Shown one piece after another: positions 1-6,638 of a DNA stretch of 8,396 bases. The stretch is taken from positions 1-8,396 of the forward strand of contig JAJYOQ010000162.1 of the NCBI GenBank assembly GCA_021796135.1, read 5' to 3'. The notes under the pieces are model-generated. The model saw only the letters and a program-made list of their open reading frames with translations, was not told where the DNA came from and did no database searches. This stretch comes from Bacteroidota bacterium (GTDB lineage Bacteria > Bacteroidota > Ignavibacteria > Ignavibacteriales > Ignavibacteriaceae). The translations under genes were made by a program, and so were the position numbers. The stretch's first letter is position 1, and each line of letters opens with the position of its first letter.

Positions 1-185
1 GAAATAAAAGTATTTTCCTTATTTAAAATTCCCTCATAATAACCTCCTAAAGCTTTCACATCAAATTTTACTGAGGAATCTATTAAAGAAACTGAATTTA
101 CGGGAATATTTGTTGTCCCTTGATCCGGGCTGTCCATAGTGGCTGTATATTTATCGCTTCCTCTTTTTATGTTAAAAATAATTTT
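1..185 (-). pseudogene. 5'-truncated fragment of a secreted hydrolase-type protein (N-terminal 'DSPDQG' domain), runs off the left edge
   Basis: Reading leftward from 185, one frame stays open to the window edge for 61 codons. It contains the segments FNIKRGSDKYTATMDSPDQG and VKFDVKALGGYYEGIL. From memory, this pattern is the N-terminal beta-sandwich found ahead of the alpha/beta-hydrolase (or serine hydrolase) domain in many exported Bacteroidota proteins. Those proteins normally carry a signal peptide and a GxWxG strand before this point. Here a TAA stop at 186-188 lies directly before the conserved part. The first ATG is inside the domain (in ATMDSP), and only about 45 bases separate the stop from the end of the neighbouring gene. 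No other frame supplies the missing start. I infer a 5'-decayed gene copy. A non-ATG start is possible but unlikely. The catalytic domain, if present, lies outside the window. Confidence 0.55.
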
Positions 186-232
186 TTAAAAATAGCAAGG
201 TTCATTTTGATATGATCTACTAAAATAATTTC

Positions 233-862
233 TTAGTAATCAACCCTTTTGTACATTTCTTCTTTCCCATCTTTATTGGTCAAGATTAAAATATTTTTTT
301 TAACCCAATAGGTATACTTGTCGGGCTTATCTCCTTTAGCATCATAATCAAATTCAAGAACGGAATCGGAAGTTTTGTATTTTCCTTTTCTTGAATTAGT
401 CGGTAATCTAAAAAGCCATTTGCCGTTAGAAGTAAATTTTGAGAAAGCCATTACATCATTAGGATAGCGCCATTTCCAATTTCCTACAATACTATTTCTT
501 TTTTTAGTATGATTTAATCTTACCATTCTTATTATCTGAACAGTAGTGTCTCTTTTAAAATTGCTAGTCAGACTATCACCTTTGATCTCAAAAGTCGAGG
601 TATCAATTATTGTTTTGCCGGCAGTAGTAATTAATCTTGTGATCAATAAATTTCCTTTTAATAGATAATCATAATCGGCTCTTAATATATCATCTAATTC
701 AAAAGAGCTATCCTTTTTAATTGTCAGGTGCAAACCTCTGCCGGAAGAATTTACTTCGACCGACTCCCAGTTGCCGGCTAATGCTGAATGTTTGTTTTGA
801 GAAAAGCCAAAGCATTGTATGCTTATGATAAATAATGCAGCTAATATAATTTTTTTAATCAT
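233..862 (-). CDS. Exported protein with two lipocalin-like repeats, function unknown
   Basis: The 209-residue protein begins with a signal peptide (residues 1 to about 22: two lysines, a hydrophobic core, then CFGFSQ). The cysteine at 17 is preceded by Gln, so a lipobox is unlikely and type I cleavage after SQ is favoured. The mature part looks like two related halves. Each opens with a GNW motif (LAGNWESV at 28-35, IVGNWKWR at 125-132) and continues as alternating short beta strands. Each also has a late strand with a Gly/Asn turn (LLKGNLLITR at 67-76, VKKNILILTN at 187-196). This is the character of small lipocalin-like or META-like beta-barrel domains common in secreted Bacteroidota proteins. 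No catalytic residues can be assigned. The leader is A-rich with no Shine-Dalgarno sequence. A candidate promoter lies at 905-933. The true ligand and role are unknown. Confidence 0.8.
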   Translation of the reverse strand: MIKKIILAALFIISIQCFGFSQNKHSALAGNWESVEVNSSGRGLHLTIKKDSSFELDDILRADYDYLLKGNLLITRLITTAGKTIIDTSTFEIKGDSLTSNFKRDTTVQIIRMVRLNHTKKRNSIVGNWKWRYPNDVMAFSKFTSNGKWLFRLPTNSRKGKYKTSDSVLEFDYDAKGDKPDKYTYWVKKNILILTNKDGKEEMYKRVDY

Positions 863-904
863 TGTAAATTTTTTTATTTCGTAAAATATATAACAACAGT
901 TCCA

Positions 905-933
905 ATAATAAAGGAAAATTATAGTGAATTCAA
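905..933 (-). promoter_or_regulatory. Candidate sigma-70-like promoter for the 209-residue exported protein
   Basis: On the minus strand there is a TTGAAT (-35; 928-933), then a 17-base spacer, then TATTAT (-10; 905-910), which puts a start near 898 and a leader of about 36 bases before the ATG at 862. It sits just downstream of the terminator at 952-981, as expected for an independently transcribed gene. In DNA this AT-rich such matches arise by chance, so the call is tentative. Confidence 0.3.
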
Positions 934-951
934 AATAATAATAAAATAAAA

Positions 952-981
952 AGCCGGAGAATTTTTATTATTACTCCGGCT
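952..981 (-). terminator. Rho-independent terminator (minus strand)
   Basis: On the minus strand AGCCGGAG pairs perfectly with CTCCGGCT (8 bp, GC-rich, 14-base AT-rich loop) and is followed at once by a T-rich tract (TTTTTATTTTATT). It is the clearest GC-rich hairpin in the AT-rich left part. It ends transcription coming from the right. It lies 9 bases after the stop of the 29-codon frame at 991-1080, and so serves that frame and probably the metallo-beta-lactamase/VIT operon. Its position ahead of the 209-residue gene also permits an attenuator role. Confidence 0.85.
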
Positions 982-990
982 AAGATCATA

Positions 991-1080
991 TTAATGATTT
1001 ACTATTACTTCTTCTACCAGCCAGAAAGTCTGCCTGGTTAAAAATAGAGAAATATGTTTATTACTTTCTTCTTCTTCCAT
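991..1080 (-). CDS. Putative 29-residue small protein with a perfect Shine-Dalgarno site
   Basis: The frame starts with ATG at 1080 and stops with TAA at 991. AGGAGG lies 4 bases upstream of the ATG. This is the best ribosome-binding site in the window, where most genes have weak ones. The peptide starts with an acidic patch (MEEEESNKH), followed by a hydrophobic and aromatic stretch (ISLFLTRQTFWLVEEVIV), and ends NH. It might be an amphipathic or membrane-associated helix. A terminator follows 9 bases after the stop, giving a compact site-frame-terminator unit. It lies 125 bases downstream of the metallo-beta-lactamase gene, on the same strand. A strong hairpin (1016-1038) lies inside the frame, so the region may instead be a structured RNA or a leader peptide of an attenuator. 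I do not recognise the peptide and cannot test conservation. Confidence 0.5.
   Translation of the reverse strand: MEEEESNKHISLFLTRQTFWLVEEVIVNH
1016..1038 (-). other. Strong hairpin inside the 29-codon frame
   Basis: On the minus strand ACCAGGCAGA and TCTGGCTGGT form 10-base arms with one internal G-G mismatch around a 3-base loop (CTT). It is a second GC-rich stem about 35 bases upstream of the terminator hairpin. It could be a stabilising element, part of an attenuator, or part of a small structured RNA. Confidence 0.6.
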
Positions 1081-1084
1081 TCAG

Positions 1085-1090
1085 CCTCCT
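1085..1090 (-). promoter_or_regulatory. Consensus Shine-Dalgarno site (AGGAGG) of the 29-codon frame
   Basis: AGGAGG on the minus strand is separated by CTGA (4 bases) from the ATG at 1080. It is the only full consensus site ahead of a start codon that I found in the window, and it is the main argument that the short frame is translated. Confidence 0.65.
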
Positions 1091-1205
1091 ATTTTAGTGA
1101 TAGAATCTATAACAAAATCATTAAAAATAAAATAAATATTTTTGCCAGATGGTATTTAGCTTTAACTAACATAGAAAACTTATATGAACATTTCAAGTGT
1201 AAATT

Positions 1206-2594
1206 TTAATCCAGAATAATCTGAATACCCAGCTTTGCCTGATATAAATTTACATCTTTAAATCGTTTTAGAATAGCTGAACTCATATAATCAATTGACT
1301 TGGTTTCACCATGAATCAATATTATTTTTTTTGGATTCAGTTTAGTCACAATTTCTAATAATTCTTCCCTATTTGAATGGGATGGAAATCGGAACTTTTC
1401 TATAGAGCATTGAACAACAATCTCTTCTGAATAATCATTTAACTTTATCTTATCGCCTTTTTTGGCAATTGATATAATATGTCCGGGACTATTTGGCTCC
1501 ATATAACCTACAGTAAAAATGGCAGATACTTTGTCCTTAAGCCAATATTTTGCAAAGTTAAAAGAAGCTGTGCCTTCGACCATCATTCCGCTGGGTGCAA
1601 GCACAATGCACGGTTGTTTGAAGAAATCATCCGGCTGATTAATTTCATAAATACTTTTCTGCGGAATGGAGTTAATTTCAAAGCTGGGATCAATTCTGTT
1701 GACAGAATACCTATTATAATCATAGATTTTGCTAACTTTTTCCGATATACCGCCCGAATAAATGTCAGTAGAAATAATCTTGCCTTTTTGCATTAAATTC
1801 CAAATTACAGCTATTATCTCCTGCATTTTTCCTAACGAAAAAATCGGAATTAAAATTGAGCCGCCCGATATTAAAACTGAATTAATGGCTGAAGCTAACC
1901 TGAGTGACTCATCCTTCCATAAAGGAATTAGAGTAGTATCTGTATTTCCATAAGTAGTTTCCATGATAAGGGTATCTATTTTCATAGGAGCTATTTTTGT
2001 GCCCGGAATTAATTCCTGATCGCTTAACCTTATATCACCCGAATAGAAAATTGTATGTCCGTCATGCTCAATAAAAATTGATGCAGATCCAAGAATATGC
2101 CCGGCATCTATGAATTTACAAGTTATATCATTTTTACTCCGGTGATTATAACCATTAATAATAAAAATTTCATTATATGATCTATATTCAATAGACTTTA
2201 TTAGTAAATCAATTTCTTCATGTGAATAAACCTTTATTTGCTTTGAATTCATCAATGCTTTTTCTTCAGAAGACAACTGCTCACTCATAATTGAAATTGA
2301 ATTATGAAGAGTTAGTTCTGCAATTGCCCGCGTTTGGGGAGTAGTTATAATTTTTATATAAGGATGTCTTTGCACCAAGAAGGGAAGAGCGCTTAGATGA
2401 TCTTGATGAGCATGAGATATTAACACATAATCAACAGGCAAGTCCTTTATTAAATCGAATTTTGGTAATGCTTCTAATCCAATTTTCAAGGGATGCATAC
2501 CACAGTCTATTACTATACCAGTCCCATCAATATTAATATAGAAACTATTAGCCCCTATTTCACCTGCTCCGCCTAATGGAAGAAATTTAATCAT
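1206..2594 (-). CDS. MBL-fold beta-CASP ribonuclease-like protein (CPSF/YSH1-type exonuclease family)
   Basis: This 462-residue protein has the usual length and layout of bacterial beta-CASP proteins related to the cleavage/polyadenylation factor CPSF73. The metallo-beta-lactamase core starts at the N-terminus (LPLGGAGEIGANS, 5-17). It has the zinc motif HAHQDH (61-66), a third-motif His166 in DAGHILGS, and Asp187 in YSGDIR. The beta-CASP part has motif A at Glu212 (METTYGN), the segment APSGMMVEGTA (333-343), motif B His406 (FPSHSN), and motif C His428 (LIHGE). All metal and catalytic positions appear intact, so a two-zinc cytoplasmic nuclease acting on RNA is predicted. Its exact substrate is unknown. 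It starts 14 bases after the stop of the VIT-type transporter gene, so the two are probably co-transcribed. It is not RNase J, which has a longer C-terminal domain. Confidence 0.9.
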   Translation of the reverse strand: MIKFLPLGGAGEIGANSFYINIDGTGIVIDCGMHPLKIGLEALPKFDLIKDLPVDYVLISHAHQDHLSALPFLVQRHPYIKIITTPQTRAIAELTLHNSISIMSEQLSSEEKALMNSKQIKVYSHEEIDLLIKSIEYRSYNEIFIINGYNHRSKNDITCKFIDAGHILGSASIFIEHDGHTIFYSGDIRLSDQELIPGTKIAPMKIDTLIMETTYGNTDTTLIPLWKDESLRLASAINSVLISGGSILIPIFSLGKMQEIIAVIWNLMQKGKIISTDIYSGGISEKVSKIYDYNRYSVNRIDPSFEINSIPQKSIYEINQPDDFFKQPCIVLAPSGMMVEGTASFNFAKYWLKDKVSAIFTVGYMEPNSPGHIISIAKKGDKIKLNDYSEEIVVQCSIEKFRFPSHSNREELLEIVTKLNPKKIILIHGETKSIDYMSSAILKRFKDVNLYQAKLGIQIILD

Positions 2595-2608
2595 ATTTTC
2601 TTTTAATA

Positions 2609-3304
2609 TCAGGAAATTAATCTAGCGATTAAAAAGGCAACAGCTGCAGCTAAACCACCGATAGTAATAGTTTGCATTCCTCCGCGAAGAGGGTTTATCC
2701 CTGTAAATTTTCCTTTTATAAATCCAAAAACAAACAGAGCAGCTAATGTAACAGCGACGGAAACATAAAGTGATATCAAAATATTTTTAAGAAAAATATA
2801 AGGTGCCAGGGGAATTAAACCTCCTACAATATAGGAGAGTGCTATAGTTGAGGCACTTTTAAATGCACGTTTAGGGTCAGGTGCCTCTAACCCAAGTTCA
2901 AAACGCATCATAAAATCAACCCATTTTTCCTGATTTTTTGAGAGCGAAGTTGAAATTGGTTTAATTTGCTCTTCACTTAATCCGTAATCTCTAAAAATAT
3001 CTTCTACTTCATCAATTTCTACATGAGGCAAATGAATTGTCTCGTCTATTTCTCTCTGCCTTTCGGAATTATAATGCTCCAGATCAGTTTTTGCGGCAAG
3101 ATATCCTCCTAGTCCCATTGCTATAGATCCGGCGGCAATTTCAGCAAACCCTGCAGTCACGACGACGTGCGTGGCGGCTACGGCTCCGGTTAACCCTGCA
3201 GCTAAAGCAAAAGGCACGGTAAGACCATCGGACATTCCAATTACTATATCTCTGACAGTCTCAGACGAGGTAAAATGTTTTTCTATGTGGGGTGTATTTG
3301 GCAT
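2609..3304 (-). CDS. VIT1/CCC1-family iron/manganese transporter
   Basis: This 231-residue membrane protein matches the vacuolar iron transporter family, which moves Fe(II) or Mn(II) out of the cytoplasm by proton exchange. Helix 1 carries DIVIGMSDGLTVPFALAAGL (19-38) with the family's DGLT, and helix 2 carries SIAMGLGGYLAAKTDLEHY (60-78) with Met63. Between helices 2 and 3 is a soluble metal-binding arm (about 75-145) rich in Glu and His: E81, E85, E88, H91, H94, E96, E99, E101, and the family signature FMMRFELGLEAPDP (131-144) with E136 and E140. Three more hydrophobic helices follow (about 150-172, 174-196, 208-230). In characterised plant VIT1 these glutamates bind the transported metal, so transport competence is inferred. 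There is no fused ferritin-like domain. The ATG at 3304 has GGAG four bases upstream. It leads a two-gene operon with the beta-CASP nuclease. Confidence 0.9.
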   Translation of the reverse strand: MPNTPHIEKHFTSSETVRDIVIGMSDGLTVPFALAAGLTGAVAATHVVVTAGFAEIAAGSIAMGLGGYLAAKTDLEHYNSERQREIDETIHLPHVEIDEVEDIFRDYGLSEEQIKPISTSLSKNQEKWVDFMMRFELGLEAPDPKRAFKSASTIALSYIVGGLIPLAPYIFLKNILISLYVSVAVTLAALFVFGFIKGKFTGINPLRGGMQTITIGGLAAAVAFLIARLIS

Positions 3305-3364
3305 AAAACTCCAGTCAATATTATATAAATTTATAATTGAATTTGGATAATAATTAAAAATATC

Positions 3365-3394
3365 TAAATATATACAAGTAAAATAATAAACAAA
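3365..3394 (-). promoter_or_regulatory. Candidate Bacteroidota-type promoter for the VIT/beta-CASP operon
   Basis: In the minus-strand direction TTTG (3391-3394) is followed after 18 bases by TATATTTA (3365-3372). This resembles the Bacteroidota -33/-7 consensus (TTTG, about 19 bases, TAnnTTTG) with the last base changed. It lies about 60 bases ahead of the ATG at 3304, inside the 217-base divergent spacer. The rest of that spacer is very AT-rich. I could not resolve a convincing promoter for the plus-strand gene there. Confidence 0.3.
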
Positions 3395-3521
3395 TTGATA
3401 TTCTATTCCAAGCTGAACAAAAATAAATTTCGCAAAATAGATATATAAATTTATATTTTTATAAAATATCAGATTTAGTAAATTTAAATTCTATTTTAAT
3501 ATTAAAAGTGAATGTAATTTT

Positions 3522-4298
3522 ATGCTATTTAAGCTATCGGCAATCCTAATTTTATTTACTAGTGCATTTCTATTTGCTCAGGATGGTATAATAAAATCAT
3601 ATTATGGGGACGGAACTTTAAAATCTGAGATTACGTTCTCAAAAAATATTCGTCAGGGGCTGGCTAAATTTTTTTATCCAAACGGAAATATAAAACAGCA
3701 ATTAAATTATAATAACGGCTCCGTCGACGGAGTAGTAAAAGAGTATTATGAAAACGGAAAACTAAAGGAATTTTATACAATTGAAAATGGTAGAAGAGAG
3801 GGTGCAACTTCGATATATGATACAAACGGCAATTATTTGAAGGATATTAATTACACTTCCGGTATTTTGCAAAAGGAAATCATTGATACCACCCAAAATC
3901 TTATTGCAAATTCTCAATCTAATTCACAGAGCACATATAAAACCATCAATAAAGACTCAACACAATCTAAAGTCGGGAAAAGTGAATTTGATAATTCCGG
4001 TTATTTGACAAAGGCAGATGTAATGCCTGAACCGGTCGGTGGTATGCAGACAATTTTGAATAAACTGGTATATTCTCAGGAAGCAAGAAAAAATAAAATA
4101 ACGGGAGTCGTGAAAATTTTAGCTGATATTGATGAATATGGAGAAGTTAATTATGCCAAAGTGATAAAAGGAATTGGATACGGTTGTGATGAATCAGCAA
4201 AAATTGCAGTGTTTTATACACAATTTAAACCGGGGACAATAAATGGTAAGCCAGTGAAAGTCGAACTTGTAATTCCAGTTGAATTTAATTTTAAATAG
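3522..4298 (+). CDS. Exported MORN-variant repeat protein with C-terminal TonB domain
   Basis: The 258-residue protein has a signal peptide (1-20, ending FLFAQ). About four repeats of roughly 22 residues follow (22-114), of the MORN-variant type, with the recurring pattern 'YY.NG.LK....' (SYYGDGTLKS, KFFYPNGNIKQ, EYYENGKLKE, IYDTNGNYLKD). A polar Ser/Gln/Asn-rich linker covers about 120-160. The C-terminus (167-258) is a TonB C-terminal domain: MPEPVGGMQTILNKLVYSQE, GVVKILADIDEYGEV, GYGCDESA, and FKPGTINGKPVKVELVIPV, close to the family consensus. It lacks the N-terminal membrane anchor and Pro-rich spacer of a true energy-transducing TonB. I therefore infer a periplasmic or surface protein that uses this fold for protein contact rather than for ExbB/ExbD energy transfer. 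It is transcribed alone. Its end is 9 bases from the convergent pdxB end, with no hairpin terminator seen between them. Confidence 0.85.
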   Translation: MLFKLSAILILFTSAFLFAQDGIIKSYYGDGTLKSEITFSKNIRQGLAKFFYPNGNIKQQLNYNNGSVDGVVKEYYENGKLKEFYTIENGRREGATSIYDTNGNYLKDINYTSGILQKEIIDTTQNLIANSQSNSQSTYKTINKDSTQSKVGKSEFDNSGYLTKADVMPEPVGGMQTILNKLVYSQEARKNKITGVVKILADIDEYGEVNYAKVIKGIGYGCDESAKIAVFYTQFKPGTINGKPVKVELVIPVEFNFK

Positions 4299-4307
4299 TC
4301 TTATTTA

Positions 4308-5447
4308 TTAAATTGCTTCTATATTGAATCTGAAACTGCTTAATACTTTTACAAATTTATCATCTGCATTAGTTACTTTTATTTTATAATTACTAAATTC
4401 TCTCCTTAAGGGGTAATTTTTCCTTAGCTTATCAAAGTAAACGGATCGTTCTTTATTATCCATTTCAACTGCTTTGCGAAGTCCGTTATCATCTTCCTTA
4501 ATTGGATATATTTTATTAAATATTTTATACAGAGCAGTCGTTAAATTGCCGTCATAATCAATTTTAATCTCATTATCACTTATCTTTGGAAAAATCGGGC
4601 TCCATGTCGGCTCAATATTAAGGTAATTACAAAGAGAATCATAAATAATTTTTGTGCCGTTGACTTTCCCTTCAAGTGAATAGCCGGCAATATGCGGAGT
4701 AGCAAGGTTAACTTGATTTAATAAAATCGGATTTATGTCAGGCTCATTTTCCCAAACGTCAAGGTTAACATATAATTTCTTTCGATTAAGAATCTTTACT
4801 AAATCTTCGTTGTCAATAACCTGTCCGCGGGAAGCATTAATTAAAACCATACCATCATTTAACCTTGATAATCTTTCTTCCTGCATTAAATGATAAGTTT
4901 TATCGATACCGTTTAGATTTAATGGCACGTGAAATGTGACTATATCGGCAGTAAATATTTTTTCTAAAGTGGAAAACCCTGTCTTTCCGAGTTTTCTCTC
5001 CAGCGGAGGATCGTTTTTTAATATAGACATTCCAATATTTTCAGCATGCTTTGCGATCCGGCTTCCTATATTGCCGATTCCGACAATTCCAATTATTTTA
5101 TCTTCAATAGGGTAAGTATTTTTGAAAGCAAAATGTGAAATTGATGTAAAAACATATTCGGCAACGGCATCTGCATTGCATCCGGCAGCATCTTTAAAAA
5201 ATATATTTTTATTTTTTATATAGTCCAGATCGATATGATCGGTGCCTATTGTAGCAGTCCCGACAAACTTTATAGGAGTGCCTTCAAGTAAATCTTTATT
5301 AACCTTGGTAATTGAACGAACAATTAGAATATCGGCTGTATTAATTTCATTCTTTGTAATTTGTCTTCCGTGTAGAAGTTTTACCTTTCCAAATTGAGAA
5401 AAAGCTTCCTCAGCGAATGAAATATTCTCATCAACAACAAGGTTCAT
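4308..5447 (-). CDS. pdxB: Erythronate-4-phosphate dehydrogenase (PdxB)
   Basis: PdxB oxidises 4-phosphoerythronate to 2-oxo-3-hydroxy-4-phosphobutanoate, the second step of the DXP-dependent pathway to pyridoxal phosphate, in the cytoplasm. The 379-residue length matches the enterobacterial enzyme (about 378). The start MNLVVDENISFAEEAFSQFG is typical. The NAD-binding Rossmann motif is GIVGIGNIGSRIA (120-132), with Asp146 in KNDPP at the end of the second strand. The 2-hydroxyacid dehydrogenase catalytic set is Arg207 (NASRGQV), Glu235 (VWENEPD) and His252 (TPHIAGYS), spaced like the E. coli residues. The C-terminal stretch (about 285-379) is the dimerisation extension specific to PdxB, which separates it from SerA or lactate dehydrogenases. 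The gene begins 16 bases after kamA ends, so it is the last gene of that operon. The context suggests supply of PLP to the PLP-dependent aminomutase. Confidence 0.93.
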   Translation of the reverse strand: MNLVVDENISFAEEAFSQFGKVKLLHGRQITKNEINTADILIVRSITKVNKDLLEGTPIKFVGTATIGTDHIDLDYIKNKNIFFKDAAGCNADAVAEYVFTSISHFAFKNTYPIEDKIIGIVGIGNIGSRIAKHAENIGMSILKNDPPLERKLGKTGFSTLEKIFTADIVTFHVPLNLNGIDKTYHLMQEERLSRLNDGMVLINASRGQVIDNEDLVKILNRKKLYVNLDVWENEPDINPILLNQVNLATPHIAGYSLEGKVNGTKIIYDSLCNYLNIEPTWSPIFPKISDNEIKIDYDGNLTTALYKIFNKIYPIKEDDNGLRKAVEMDNKERSVYFDKLRKNYPLRREFSNYKIKVTNADDKFVKVLSSFRFNIEAI

Positions 5448-5463
5448 TTTATTCCGGAAGCAA

Positions 5464-6618
5464 TTAATTTTCTATTTCTTCCAAAACGGGGAGTTCAATC
5501 TTATTAACAACCGCTTCTTTAACTTTGTTCTTGCCGTTCTTTCCATTAGTGCCATTTTTCTTGACAGGATTATTTTTATCGTTATAATTCTGATAGGAAT
5601 AAATTTTCTTTTGATAATTCCTTAGAATAATTTTTTCTTCATCGAAATGGACAACATAATTTGGAAGAAGAGGAATTTTTCCGCCGCCGCCGGGTGCATC
5701 AATAACAAAATGCGGAATAGCAAGTCCGCTTGTATGTCCGCGTAAGTTTTCTATTATGTCTAATCCGGTTTGAATAGAAGTTCTAAAATGATTAGCTCCT
5801 TTGGTCTCATCAGCCATATACATATAATAAGGTCTAACTCGAATTTTAAGGAGTTTCTGCATTAATTCCTTTACAATTGCCGGGTCATCATTGACACCCT
5901 TCATTAATACCATTTGATTTCCGACAGGGATTCCAACGTCCGCTAGCATAGTACAAGCTTTTGAACTTTCAGGAGTTATTTCCCAGGGGTGATTGAAATG
6001 AGTATTAATATAAATAGGATGATATTTTTTCAGCATATTGCATAGTTGCGGAGTTATTCTCTGCGGCAGCACACAGGGCATTTTTGTGCCGATCCTAATT
6101 ATTTCGATGTGTGGGATAGATCTTAATCTTTCTATTATTTTTTCCAGCATTGCATCTGTAAGCATAAGGGGATCGCCGCCGGACATTATTACATCCCGTA
6201 TTTCAGTATGTTTTTCAAGATACTTAAATGCACTTTCCAAACCTTTCATAGAAATTTTTTCATAATCGCCGACTTTTCGTTTACGAGTGCAGAAACGGCA
6301 ATATAATCCGCATTGGCTGGTTACAAGAAAAAGTGCTCTGTCAGGATAGCGGTGTGTAATATTAGGAACGGGACTCATTGCATCTTCCATCAGAGGATCT
6401 TCATCAGCATCGATATCATCAAGTTCAACCTTATCCGGTACACATTGCCGCCAGATAGGGTCTCCGGGATACTTAATTAAACTTAAATAATATGGATTTA
6501 TACGTGCTTGAAAAAATTCATCCAGGTCTTCCGCAACTTTACGATCAATATTGAATTTTTCTACAAGCTGATCAACAGTGTGAACACTGTCTCTGATCAT
6601 TTGCTGCCACAGTTCCAT
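5464..6618 (-). CDS. kamA: Radical-SAM lysine 2,3-aminomutase (KamA/AblA family)
   Basis: KamA-type enzymes convert L-lysine to beta-lysine using a 4Fe-4S cluster, SAM and PLP. The cluster motif CGLYCRFC (Cys103, Cys107, Cys110) is followed by TRKRK, in which Arg112 matches the arginine that holds the lysine carboxylate. SGGDP (146-150) is a SAM-binding motif. DAPGGGGK (307-314) ends in Lys314, the PLP lysine. Asp270 (YMADETKG) and Asp307 match the two aspartates that bind the lysine side-chain amine in the clostridial enzyme, with the same spacings (37 and 7 residues). Glutamate 2,3-aminomutases have lost this pair, so lysine is the predicted substrate. The 384-residue length is slightly below the clostridial enzyme. 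The C-terminus has an odd Lys/Asn/Gly-rich tail (about 345-375) and no cysteine after residue 222. The start has GAGG about 8 bases upstream. The GNAT gene ends 20 bases upstream, and pdxB starts 16 bases downstream. Confidence 0.92.
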   Translation of the reverse strand: MELWQQMIRDSVHTVDQLVEKFNIDRKVAEDLDEFFQARINPYYLSLIKYPGDPIWRQCVPDKVELDDIDADEDPLMEDAMSPVPNITHRYPDRALFLVTSQCGLYCRFCTRKRKVGDYEKISMKGLESAFKYLEKHTEIRDVIMSGGDPLMLTDAMLEKIIERLRSIPHIEIIRIGTKMPCVLPQRITPQLCNMLKKYHPIYINTHFNHPWEITPESSKACTMLADVGIPVGNQMVLMKGVNDDPAIVKELMQKLLKIRVRPYYMYMADETKGANHFRTSIQTGLDIIENLRGHTSGLAIPHFVIDAPGGGGKIPLLPNYVVHFDEEKIILRNYQKKIYSYQNYNDKNNPVKKNGTNGKNGKNKVKEAVVNKIELPVLEEIEN

Positions 6619-6638
6619 GACTAAGCCTCAGTTTGTTT

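Noticed and set aside
1479..1953. Two plus-strand frames inside the beta-CASP gene
   Set aside because: They are antisense to a well-supported gene with intact motifs and have no recognisable protein features.
3305..3521. Promoter or extra small gene for the plus-strand gene in the divergent spacer
   Set aside because: The DNA is so AT-rich that many weak matches exist. None stood out, and no short frame with a ribosome site was found.
4299..4307. Shared bidirectional terminator between the convergent genes
   Set aside because: The gap is 9 bases and no GC-rich hairpin is visible in it or near it.
6038..6265. Plus-strand frame inside kamA
   Set aside because: It is antisense to the conserved radical-SAM core and its sequence follows from that coding.
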